From Aristolochia californica (lineage: Eukaryota > Streptophyta > Magnoliopsida > Piperales > Aristolochiaceae), in contig JARWKL010000005.1 of assembly GCA_029961685.1 (NCBI GenBank), positions 17,512,164 to 17,576,163 of the forward strand: 64,000 nucleotides of DNA, in the 5' to 3' direction. The position numbers were made by a program, and so were the translations under genes. Below are positions 27,744 to 40,269 of this stretch, in pieces. How positions within the stretch are numbered: position 1 is the stretch's first letter; every line of letters starts with the position of its first letter. The notes beneath the pieces were generated by a model. The model was not told the origin of the DNA, did no database searches, and saw only the letters and a program-made list of their open reading frames with translations.

Positions 27744-29721
27744 ATGAACCCAAAAGTTTTGTTGTCCATGTTTGGGAAATTCCACCAGTTCAACCCTAAC
27801 AGCTCGAAATTTTATAAGAATGAGATTTCTTCCACACATGCTTTAAAAATAGATATGCATGCTTCAAACGCGTTAAAGATGCAAATCACCTATGGATCAA
27901 AAACCTTTTGAAGAGAATGACAAACGTTCATTAAATTCTAAAAGTGAACGTGCGGTGGGATATTTGCCCGAGTCAAACTAGCCATTATTTTGCCCATTTA
28001 CAAAAGCTGACCTAACGATCATAGATGATTGTAAAGTGATTTATCATGCGTTACGGGCTATATTACCCTAAGAAATGACTTACGGATTGGGAGTCAACAC
28101 TCAGTTCAAAATTCCCCGACGATTGCGAAACCTGATATATAAGAACTAAAAAGGGCTTACAATCCCTAAAAGTTACAGACACTCCTTGGAATTATCTCTC
28201 TCTACATTTGTGCATTGTGCATTTCCATTTTAGATGTACTCATTTTTCTTAAATAAAAACTTTGAGTTTTCGGTCTCCCTTCATCCCGTAAACCAAAAAT
28301 GCAAATAGATCACCACAAAATGAAAATTTTAGAGTTTATGTTTGGAAAAATTTTAAAACAATAACAAATGTAAGTAAAGAAAAATCTATTCACACACCAC
28401 AAATGAACCCAAAAGTTTTGCTGTCCAAGTTTGGAAAATTCCACCAGTTCAACCCTAACAGCTTGGAATTTTATAAGAATGAGATTTCTTCCACACATGC
28501 TTTAAAAATGGATATGCATGCTTCAAACGCGTTAAAGATGCAAATCACCTATGGATCAAAAACCTTTTGAAGAGAATGACAAACGTTCATTAAATTCTAA
28601 AAGTGAACGTGCGGTGGGATATTTGCCCGAGTCAAACTAGCCATTATTTTGCCCATTTACAAAAAGCTGACCTAACGATCATAGATGATTGTAAAGTGAT
28701 TTATCATGCGTTACGGGCTATATTACCCTAAGAAATGACTTACGGATTGGGAGTCAACACTCAGTTCAAAATTCCCCGACGATTGCGAAACCTGATATAT
28801 AAGAACTAAAAAGGGCTTACAATCCCTAAAAGTTACAGACACTCCTTGGAATTATCTCTCTCTACATTTGTGCATTGTGCATTTCCATTTTAGATGTTCT
28901 CATTTTTCTTAAATAAAAACTTTGAGTTTTCGGTCTCCCTTCATCCCGTAAACCAAAAATGCAAATAGATCACCACAAAATGAAAATTTTAGAGTTTATG
29001 TTTGGAAAAATTTTAAAACAATAACAAATGTAAGAAAAGAAAATCTATTCACACACCACAAATGAACCCAAAAGTTTTGCTGTCCAAGTTTGGGAAATTC
29101 CACCAGTTCAACCCTAACAGCTCGGAATTTTATAAGAATGAGATTTCTTCCTCACATGCTTTAAAAATGGATATGCATGCTTCAAACGCGTTAAAGATGC
29201 AAATCACCTATGGATCAAAAACCTTTTGAAGAGAATGACAAACGTTCATTAAATTCTAAAAGTGAACGTGCGGTGGGATATTTGCCCGAGTCAAACTAGC
29301 CATTATTTTGCCCATTTACAAAAAGCTGACCTAACGATCATAGATGATTGTAAAGTGATTTATCATGCGTTACGGGCTATATTACCCTAAGAAATGACTT
29401 ACGGATTGGGAGTCAACACTCAGTTCAAAATTCCCCGACGATTGCGAAACCTGATATATAAGAACTAAAAAGGGCTTACAATCCCTAAAAGTTACAGACA
29501 CTCCTTGGAATTATCTCTCTCTACATTTGTGCATTGTGCATTTCCATTTTAGATGTACTCATTTTTCTTAAATAAAAACTTTGAGTTTTCGGTCTCCCTT
29601 CATCCCGTAAACCAAAAATGCAAATAGATCACCACAAAATGAAAATTTTAGAGTTTATGTTTGGAAAAATTTTAAAACAATAACAAATGTAAGTAAAGAA
29701 AAATCTATTCACACACCACAA
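27085..29721 (+). repeat. Tetramer higher-order repeat, copy 3, opening with a hybrid monomer
   Basis: Monomers are 27085 (E/B hybrid), 27744 (C), 28403 (D) and 29062 (E). C has lost one A in CATTTACAAAAGC near 28000. The last member keeps E's left-half variants (AGCTCGGAAT, TTCCTCACATG) but has the ordinary GATGTACTC on its right. The same four, with the same deviations, recur at 34996-37632. Confidence 0.86.
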
Positions 29722-31699
29722 ATGAACCCAAAAGTTTTGCTGTCCAAGTTTGGAAAATTCCACCAGTTCAATCCTAACAGCTTGGAATTTTATAAGAATG
29801 AGATTTCTTCCACACATGCTTTAAAAATGGATATGCATGCTTCAAACGCGTTAAAGATGCAAATCACCTATGGATCAAAAACCTTTTGAAGAGAATGACA
29901 AACGTTCATTAAATTCTAAAAGTGAACGTGCGGTGGGATATTTGCCCGAGTCAAACTAGCCATTATTTTGCCCATTTACAAAAAGCTGACCTAACGATCA
30001 TAGATGATTGTAAAGTGATTTATCATGCGTTACGGGCTATATTACCCTAAGAAATGACTTACGGATTGGGAGTCAACACTCAGTTCAAAATTCCCCGACG
30101 ATTGCGAAACCTGATATATAAGAACTAAAAAGGGCTTACAATCCCTAAAGGTTACAGACACTCCTTGGAATTATCTCTCTCTACATTTGTGCATTGTGCA
30201 TTTCCATTTTAGATGTACTCATTTTTCTTAAATAAAAACTTTGAGTTTTCGGTCTCCCTTCATCCCGTAAACCAAAAATGCAAATAGATCACCACAAAAT
30301 AAAAATTTTAGAGTTTATGTTTGGAAAAATTTTAAAACAATAACAAATATAAGTAAAGAAAATCTATTCACACACCACAAATGAACCCAAAAGTTTTGCT
30401 GTCCAAGTTTGGGAAATTCCACCAGTTCAACCCTAACAGCTTGGAATTTTATAAGAATGAGATTTCTTCCACACATGCTTTAAAAATGGACATGCATGCT
30501 TCAAACGCGTTAAAGATGCAAATCACCTATGGATCAAAAACCTTTTGAAGAGAATGACAAACGTTCATTAAATTCTAAAAGTGAACGTGCGGTGGGATAT
30601 TTGCCCGAGTCAAACTAGCCATTATTTTGCCCATTTACAAAAAGCTGACCTAACGATCATACATGATTGTAAAGTGATTTATCATGCGTTACGGGCTATA
30701 TTACCCTAAGAAATGACTTACGGATTGGGAGTCAACACTCAGTTCAAAATTCCCCGACGATTGCGAAACCTGATATATAAGAACTAAAAAGGGCTTACAA
30801 TCCCTAAAAGTTACAGACACTCCTTGGAATTATCTCTCTCTACATTTGTGCATTGTGCATTTCCATTTTAGATGTACTCATTTTTCTTAAATAAAAACTT
30901 TGAGTTTTCGGTCTCCCTTCATCCCCTAAACCAAAAATGCAAATAGATCACCACAAAATGAAAATTTTAGAGTTTATGTTTGGAAAAATTTTAAAACAAT
31001 AACAAATGTAAGTAAAGAAAATCTATTCACACACCACAAATGAACCCAAAAGTTTTGCTGTCCAAGTTTGGGAAATTCCACCAGTTCAACCCTAACAGCT
31101 TTGGAATTTTATAAGAATGAGATTTCTTCCACACATGCTTTAAAAATGGATATGCATGCTTCAAACGCGTTAAAGATGCAAATCACCTATGGATCAAAAA
31201 CCTTTTGAAGAGAATGACAAACGTTCATTAAATTCTAAAAGTGAACGTGCGGTGGGATATTTGCCCGAGTCAAACTAGCCATTATTTTGCCCATTTACAA
31301 AAAGCTGACCTAACGATCATAGATGATTGTAAAGTGATTTATCATGCGTTACGGGCTATATTACCCTAAGAAATGACTTACGGATTGGGAGTCAACACTC
31401 AGTTCAAAATTCCCCGACGATTGCAAAACCTGATATATAAGAACTAAAAAGGGCTTACAATCCCTAAAAGTTACAGACACTCCTTGGAATTATCTCTCTC
31501 TACATTTGTGCATTGTGAATTTCCATTTTAGATGTACTCATTTTTCTCAAATAAAAACTTTGGGTTTTCGGTCTCCCTTCATCCCGTAAACCAAAAATGC
31601 AAATAGATCACCACAAAATGAAATTTTTAGAGTTTATGTTTGGAAAAATTTTAAAACAATAACAAATGTAAGTAAAGAAAATCTATTCACACACCACAA

Positions 31700-32358
31700 A
31701 CGAACCCAAAAGTTTTGCTGTCCATGTTTGGGAAATTCCACCAGTTCAACCCTAACAGCTCGGAATTTTATAAGAATGAGATTTCTTCCTCACATGCTTT
31801 AAAAATGGATATGCATGCTTCAAACGCGTTAAAGATGCAAATCACCTATGGATCAAAAACCTTTTGAAGAGAATGACAAACGTTCATTAAATTCTAAAAG
31901 TGAACGTGCGGTGGGATATTTGCCCGAGTCAAACTAGCCATTATTTTGCCCATTTACAAAAAGCTGACCTAACGATCATAGATGATTGTAAAGTGATTTA
32001 TCATGCGTTACGGGCTATATTACCCTAAGAAATGACTTACGGATTGGGAGTCAACACTCAGTTCAAAATTCCCCGACGATTGCGAAACCTGATATATAAG
32101 AACTAAAAAGGGCTTACAATCCCTAAAAGTTACAGACACTCCTTGGAATTATCTCTCTCTACATTTGTGCATTGTGCATTTCCATTTTAGATGTTCTCAT
32201 TTTTCTTAAATAAAAACTTTGAGTTTTCGGTCTCCCTTCATCCCGTAAACCAAAAATGCAAATAGATCACCACAAAATGAAAATTTTAGAGTTTATGTTT
32301 GGAAAAATTTTAAAACAATAACAAATGTAAGAAAAGAAAATCTATTCACACACCACAA
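31700..32358 (+). repeat. Junction monomer of the 12-mer duplication (H/E chimera)
   Basis: The left end carries the markers of the last monomer type (ACGAACCC, CCATGTTTGG), seen again at 39611. The right part carries type E markers (AGCTCGGAAT, TTCCTCACATG, GATGTTCTC, then GTAAGAAAAG), as at 23789. The switch lies between 31726 and 31760. That 35-bp interval contains the CAACCCTAACAG motif. One unequal crossover in register, offset by 12 monomers, explains it. Confidence 0.88.
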
Positions 32359-35300
32359 ATGAACCCAAAAGTTTTGTTGTCCAAGTTTGGAAAATTCCAC
32401 CAGTTCAACCCTAACAGCTTGGAATTTTATAAGAATGAGATTTCTTCCACACATGCTTTAAAAATGGATATGCATGCTTCAAACGCGTTAAAGATGCAAA
32501 TCACCTATGGATCAAAAACCTTTTGAAGAGAATGACAAACGTTCATTAAATTCTAAAAGTGAACGTGCGGTGGGATATTTGCCCCAGTCAAACTAGCCAT
32601 TATTTTGCCCATTTACAAAAAGCTGACCTAACGATCATAGATGATTGTAAAGTGATTTATCATGCGTTACGGGCTATATTACCCTAAGAAATGACTTACG
32701 GATTGGGAGTCAACACTCAGTTCAAAATTCCCCGACGATTGCGAAACCTGATATATAAGAACTAAAAAGGGCTTACAATCCCTAAAAGTTACAGACACTC
32801 CTTGGAATTATCTCTCTCTACATTTGTGCATTGTGCATTTCCATTTTAGATGTACTCATTTTTCTTAAATAAAAACTTTGAGTTTTCGGTCTCCCTTCAT
32901 CCCGTAAACCAAAAATGCAAATAGATCACCACAAAATGAAAATTTTAGAGTTTATGTTTGGAAAAATTTTAAAACAATAACAAATGTAAGTAAAGAAAAT
33001 CTATTCACACACCACAAATGAACCCAAAAGTTTTGTTGTCCATGTTTGGGAAATTCCACCAGTTCAACCCTAACAGCTCGAAATTTTATAAGAATGAGAT
33101 TTCTTCCACACATGCTTTAAAAATAGATATGCATGCTTCAAACGCGTTAAAGATGCAAATCACCTATGGATCAAAAACCTTTTGAAGAGAATGACAAACG
33201 TTCATTAAATTCTAAAAGTGAACGTGCGGTGGGATATTTGCCCGAGTCAAACTAGCCATTATTTTGCCCATTTACAAAAAGCTGACCTAACGATCATAGA
33301 TGATTGTAAAGTGATTTATCATGCGTTACGGGCTATATTACCCTAAGAAATGACTTACGGATTGGGAGTCAACACTCAGTTCAAAATTCCCCGACGATTG
33401 CGAAACCTGATATATAAGAACTAAAAAGGGCTTACAATCCCTAAAAGTTACAGACACTCCTTGGAATTATCTCTCTCTACATTTGTGCATTGTGCATTTC
33501 CATTTTAGATGTACTCATTTTTCTTAAATAAAAACTTTGAGTTTTCGGTCTCCCTTCATCCCGTAAACCAAAAATGCAAATAGATCACCACAAAATGAAA
33601 ATTTTAGAGTTTATGTTTGGAAAAATTTTAAAACAATAACAAATGTAAGTAAAGAAAAATCTATTCACACACCACAAATGAACCCAAAAGTTTTGCTGTC
33701 CAAGTTTGGAAAATTCCACCAGTTCAACCCTAACAGCTTGGAATTTTATAAGAATGAGATTTCTTCCACACATGCTTTAAAAATGGATATGCATGCTTCA
33801 AACGCGTTAAAGATGCAAATCACCTATGGATCAAAAACCTTTTGAAGAGAATGACAAACGTTCATTAAATTCTAAAAGTGAACGTGCGGTGGGATATTTG
33901 CCCGAGTCAAACTAGCCATTATTTTGCCCATTTACAAAAAGCTGACCTAACGATCATAGATGATTGTAAAGTGATTTATCATGCGTTACGGGCTATATTA
34001 CCCTAAGAAATGACTTACGGATTGGGAGTCAACACTCAGTTCAAAATTCCCCGACGATTGCGAAACCTGATATATAAGAACTAAAAAGGGCTTACAATCC
34101 CTAAAAGTTACAGACACTCCTTGGAATTATCTCTCTCTACATTTGTGCATTGTGCATTTCCATTTTAGATGTTCTCATTTTTCTTAAATAAAAACTTTGA
34201 GTTTTCGGTCTCCCTTCATCCCGTAAACCAAAAATGCAAATAGATCACCACAAAATGAAAATTTTAGAGTTTATGTTTGGAAAAATTTTAAAACAATAAC
34301 AAATGTAAGAAAAGAAAATCTATTCACACACCACAAATGAACCCAAAAGTTTTGCTGTCCAAGTTTGGGAAATTCCACCAGTTCAACCCTAACAGCTCGG
34401 AATTTTATAAGAATGAGATTTCTTCCTCACATGCTTTAAAAATGGATATGCATGCTTCAAACGCGTTAAAGATGCAAATCACCTATGGATCAAAAACCTT
34501 TTGAAGAGAATGACAAACGTTCATTAAATTCTAAAAGTGAACGTGCGGTGGGATATTTGCCCGAGTCAAACTAGCCATTATTTTGCCCATTTACAAAAAG
34601 CTGACCTAACGATCATAGATGATTGTAAAGTGATTTATCATGCGTTACGGGCTATATTACCCTAAGAAATGACTTACGGATTGGGAGTCAACACTCAGTT
34701 CAAAATTCCCCGACGATTGCGAAACCTGATATATAAGAACTAAAAAGGGCTTACAATCCCTAAAAGTTACAGACACTCCTTGGAATTATCTCTCTCTACA
34801 TTTGTGCATTGTGCATTTCCATTTTAGATGTTCTCATTTTTCTTAAATAAAAACTTTGAGTTTTCGGTCTCCCTTCATCCCGTAAACCAAAAATGCAAAT
34901 AGATCACCACAAAATGAAAATTTTAGAGTTTATGTTTGGAAAAATTTTAAAACAATAACAAATGTAAGAAAAGAAAATCTATTCACACACCACAAATGAA
35001 CCCAAAAGTTTTGCTGTCCAAGTTTGGGAAATTCCACCAGTTCAACCCTAACAGCTCGGAATTTTATAAGAATGAGATTTCTTCCTCACATGCTTTAAAA
35101 ATGGATATGCATGCTTCAAACGCGTTAAAGATGCAAATCACCTATGGATCAAAAACCTTTTGAAGAGAATGACAAACGTTCATTAAATTCTAAAAGTGAA
35201 CGTGCGGTGGGATATTTGCCCCAGTCAAACTAGCCATTATTTTGCCCATTTACAAAAAGCTGACCTAACGATCATAGATGATTGTAAAGTGATTTATCAT

Positions 35301-38300
35301 GCGTTACGGGCTATATTACCCTAAGAAATGACTTACGGATTGGGAGTCAACACTCAGTTCAAAATTCCCCGACGATTGCGAAACCTGATATATAAGAACT
35401 AAAAAGGGCTTGCAATCCCTAAAAGTTACAGACACTCCTTGGAATTATCTCTCTCTACATTTGTGCATTGTGCATTTCCATTTTAGATGTACTCATTTTT
35501 CTTAAATAAAAACTTTGAGTTTTCGGTCTCCCTTCATCCCGTAAACCAAAAATGCAAATAGATCACCACAAAATGAAAATTTTAGAGTTTATGTTTGGAA
35601 AAATTTTAAAACAATAACAAATGTAAGTAAAGAAAATCTATTCACACACCACAAATGAACCCAAAAGTTTTGTTGTCCATGTTTGGGAAATTCCACCAGT
35701 TCAACCCTAACAGCTCGAAATTTTATAAGAATGAGATTTCTTCCACACATGCTTTAAAAATAGATATGCATGCTTCAAACGCGTTAAAGATGCAAATCAC
35801 CTATGGATCAAAAACCTTTTGAAGAGAATGACAAACGTTCATTAAATTCTAAAAGTGAACGTGCGGTGGGATATTTGCCCGAGTCAAACTAGCCATTATT
35901 TTGCCCATTTACAAAAGCTGACCTAACGATCATAGATGATTGTAAAGTGATTTATCATGCGTTACGGGCTATATTACCCTAAGAAATGACTTACGGATTG
36001 GGAGTCAACACTCAGTTCAAAATTCCCCGACGATTGCGAAACCTGATATATAAGAACTAAAAAGGGCTTACAATCCCTAAAAGTTACAGACACTCCTTGG
36101 AATTATCTCTCTCTACATTTGTGCATTGTGCATTTCCATTTTAGATGTACTCATTTTTCTTAAATAAAAACTTTGAGTTTTCGGTCTCCCTTCATCCCGT
36201 AAACCAAAAATGCAAATAGATCACCACAAAATGAAAATTTTAGAGTTTATGTTTGGAAAAATTTTAAAACAATAACAAATGTAAGTAAAGAAAAATCTAT
36301 TCACACACCACAAATGAACCCAAAAGTTTTGCTGTCCAAGTTTGGAAAATTCCACCAGTTCAACCCTAACAGCTTGGAATTTTATAAGAATGAGATTTCT
36401 TCCACACATGCTTTAAAAATGGATATGCATGCTTCAAACGCGTTAAAGATGCAAATCACCTATGGATCAAAAACCTTTTGAAGAGAATGACAAACGTTCA
36501 TTAAATTCTAAAAGTGAACGTGCGGTGGGATATTTGCCCGAGTCAAACTAGCCATTATTTTGCCCATTTACAAAAAGCTGACCTAACGATCATAGATGAT
36601 TGTAAAGTGATTTATCATGCGTTACGGGCTATATTACCCTAAGAAATGACTTACGGATTGGGAGTCAACACTCAGTTCAAAATTCCCCGACGATTGCGAA
36701 ACCTGATATATAAGAACTAAAAAGGGCTTACAATCCCTAAAAGTTACAGACACTCCTTGGAATTATCTCTCTCTACATTTGTGCATTGTGCATTTCCATT
36801 TTAGATGTTCTCATTTTTCTTAAATAAAAACTTTGAGTTTTCGGTCTCCCTTCATCCCGTAAACCAAAAATGCAAATAGATCACCACAAAATGAAAATTT
36901 TAGAGTTTATGTTTGGAAAAATTTTAAAACAATAACAAATGTAAGAAAAGAAAATCTATTCACACACCACAAATGAACCCAAAAGTTTTGCTGTCCAAGT
37001 TTGGGAAATTCCACCAGTTCAACCCTAACAGCTCGGAATTTTATAAGAATGAGATTTCTTCCTCACATGCTTTAAAAATGGATATGCATGCTTCAAACGC
37101 GTTAAAGATGCAAATCACCTATGGATCAAAAACCTTTTGAAGAGAATGACAAACGTTCATTAAATTCTAAAAGTGAACGTGCGGTGGGATATTTGCCCGA
37201 GTCAAACTAGCCATTATTTTGCCCATTTACAAAAAGCTGACCTAACGATCATAGATGATTGTAAAGTGATTTATCATGCGTTACGGGCTATATTACCCTA
37301 AGAAATGACTTACGGATTGGGAGTCAACACTCAGTTCAAAATTCCCCGACGATTGCGAAACCTGATATATAAGAACTAAAAAGGGCTTACAATCCCTAAA
37401 AGTTACAGACACTCCTTGGAATTATCTCTCTCTACATTTGTGCATTGTGCATTTCCATTTTAGATGTACTCATTTTTCTTAAATAAAAACTTTGAGTTTT
37501 CGGTCTCCCTTCATCCCGTAAACCAAAAATGCAAATAGATCACCACAAAATGAAAATTTTAGAGTTTATGTTTGGAAAAATTTTAAAACAATAACAAATG
37601 TAAGTAAAGAAAAATCTATTCACACACCACAAATGAACCCAAAAGTTTTGCTGTCCAAGTTTGGAAAATTCCACCAGTTCAATCCTAACAGCTTGGAATT
37701 TTATAAGAATGAGATTTCTTCCACACATGCTTTAAAAATGGATATGCATGCTTCAAACGCGTTAAAGATGCAAATCACCTATGGATCAAAAACCTTTTGA
37801 AGAGAATGACAAACGTTCATTAAATTCTAAAAGTGAACGTGCGGTGGGATATTTGCCCGAGTCAAACTAGCCATTATTTTGCCCATTTACAAAAAGCTGA
37901 CCTAACGATCATAGATGATTGTAAAGTGATTTATCATGCGTTACGGGCTATATTACCCTAAGAAATGACTTACGGATTGGGAGTCAACACTCAGTTCAAA
38001 ATTCCCCGACGATTGCGAAACCTGATATATAAGAACTAAAAAGGGCTTACAATCCCTAAAGGTTACAGACACTCCTTGGAATTATCTCTCTCTACATTTG
38101 TGCATTGTGCATTTCCATTTTAGATGTACTCATTTTTCTTAAATAAAAACTTTGAGTTTTCGGTCTCCCTTCATCCCGTAAACCAAAAATGCAAATAGAT
38201 CACCACAAAATAAAAATTTTAGAGTTTATGTTTGGAAAAATTTTAAAACAATAACAAATATAAGTAAAGAAAATCTATTCACACACCACAAATGAACCCA

Positions 38301-39671
38301 AAAGTTTTGCTGTCCAAGTTTGGGAAATTCCACCAGTTCAACCCTAACAGCTTGGAATTTTATAAGAATGAGATTTCTTCCACACATGCTTTAAAAATGG
38401 ACATGCATGCTTCAAACGCGTTAAAGATGCAAATCACCTATGGATCAAAAACCTTTTGAAGAGAATGACAAACGTTCATTAAATTCTAAAAGTGAACGTG
38501 CGGTGGGATATTTGCCCGAGTCAAACTAGCCATTATTTTGCCCATTTACAAAAAGCTGACCTAACGATCATACATGATTGTAAAGTGATTTATCATGCGT
38601 TACGGGCTATATTACCCTAAGAAATGACTTACGGATTGGGAGTCAACACTCAGTTCAAAATTCCCCGACGATTGCGAAACCTGATATATAAGAACTAAAA
38701 AGGGCTTACAATCCCTAAAAGTTACAGACACTCCTTGGAATTATCTCTCTCTACATTTGTGCATTGTGCATTTCCATTTTAGATGTACTCATTTTTCTTA
38801 AATAAAAACTTTGAGTTTTCGGTCTCCCTTCATCCCCTAAACCAAAAATGCAAATAGATCACCACAAAATGAAAATTTTAGAGTTTATGTTTGGAAAAAT
38901 TTTAAAACAATAACAAATGTAAGTAAAGAAAATCTATTCACACACCACAAATGAACCCAAAAGTTTTGCTGTCCAAGTTTGGGAAATTCCACCAGTTCAA
39001 CCCTAACAGCTTTGGAATTTTATAAGAATGAGATTTCTTCCACACATGCTTTAAAAATGGATATGCATGCTTCAAACGCGTTAAAGATGCAAATCACCTA
39101 TGGATCAAAAACCTTTTGAAGAGAATGACAAACGTTCATTAAATTCTAAAAGTGAACGTGCGGTGGGATATTTGCCCGAGTCAAACTAGCCATTATTTTG
39201 CCCATTTACAAAAAGCTGACCTAACGATCATAGATGATTGTAAAGTGATTTATCATGCGTTACGGGCTATATTACCCTAAGAAATGACTTACGGATTGGG
39301 AGTCAACACTCAGTTCAAAATTCCCCGACGATTGCAAAACCTGATATATAAGAACTAAAAAGGGCTTACAATCCCTAAAAGTTACAGACACTCCTTGGAA
39401 TTATCTCTCTCTACATTTGTGCATTGTGAATTTCCATTTTAGATGTACTCATTTTTCTCAAATAAAAACTTTGGGTTTTCGGTCTCCCTTCATCCCGTAA
39501 ACCAAAAATGCAAATAGATCACCACAAAATGAAATTTTTAGAGTTTATGTTTGGAAAAATTTTAAAACAATAACAAATGTAAGTAAAGAAAATCTATTCA
39601 CACACCACAAACGAACCCAAAAGTTTTGCTGTCCATGTTTGGGAAATTCCACCAGTTCAACCCTAACAGCT
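31761..39671 (+). repeat. 12-monomer higher-order block, copy 2 (7911 bp)
   Basis: This is an immediate tandem copy of the preceding 7911 bp. I found no substitution or indel between the two at the diagnostic sites checked. After 39671 similarity to the start of copy 2 stops being exact: AGCTTGG and TTCCACAC replace AGCTCGG and TTCCTCAC. The inner order in my labels is E(part)-B-C-D-E-E/B-C-D-E-D'-F-G-H(part), so the tetramer repeat is carried inside the duplicated block. Confidence 0.92.
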
Positions 39672-40269
39672 TGGAATTTTATAAGAATGAGATTTCTTCC
39701 ACACATGCTTTAAAAATGGATATGCATGCTTCAAACGCGTTAAAGATGCAAATCACCTATGGATCAAAAACCTTTTGAAGAGAATGACAAACGTTCATTA
39801 AATTCTAAAAGTGAACGTGGGTTGGGATATTTGCCCGAGTCAAACTAGCCATTATTTTGCCCATTTACAAAAGCCTGAACTAACGATCATAGATGATTGT
39901 AAAGTGATTTATCATGCGTTACGGGCTATATTACCCTAAGAAATGACTTACGGATTGGGAGTCAACACTCAGTTCAAAATTTCCCGACGATTGCAAAACC
40001 TGATATATAAGAACTAAAAAGGGCTTACAATCCCTAAAAGTTACAGACACTCCTTGGAATTATCTCTCTCTACATTTGTGCATTGTGCATTTCCATTTTA
40101 GATGTACTCATTTTTCTTAAATAAACACTTTGAGTTTTCGGTCTCCCTTCATCCCGTAAACCAAAAATGCAAATAGATCACCACAAAATGAAAATTTTAG
40201 AGTTTATGTTTGGAAAAATTTTCAAACAATAACAAAAGTAAGTAAAGAAAATCTATTCACACACCACAA
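39672..40269 (+). repeat. Right remainder of monomer 39611
   Basis: Its left end (39611-39671) belongs to the 7911-bp copy 2. The rest is ordinary satellite with private changes: GAACGTGGGTTGGG, CAAAAGCCTGAACT, AATTTCCCGACG and AATAAACACTTTG. These private changes show this DNA was not part of the duplicated block. Confidence 0.85.

Larger units (their letters stand above)
23850..31760 (+). repeat. 12-monomer higher-order block, copy 1 (7911 bp)
   Basis: Every position from here matches the position 7911 bp downstream at all variants I compared. These include GTTGTCCAAG (24448), AAAATAGATATG (25107), AAAAATCT (25767), GGGCTTGCAATC (near 27498), the one-base deletion near 28000, CAATCCTAAC (29722), CTAAAGGTTACAG, ACAAAATAAAAATTT, AAATATAAG, CATACATGATTG, CATCCCCTAAACC, AGCTTTGG, GTGAATTTCC, CTTTGGGTTTTCG and ACGAACCC (31700). 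The left limit is placed by the first mismatch (23814 against 31725) and is uncertain within 23815-23849. Confidence 0.92.

Noticed and set aside
21718..37728. Repeated 62-codon minus-strand open frames (21718, 23037, 25674, 28310, 29629, 33585, 36221, 37540)
   Set aside because: They appear only where an extra A gives AAAAATCT and shifts the antisense frame. They are copies of the same few monomer types, have low-complexity F/I/Y-rich ends and overlap the forward frame. They are repeat shadows.
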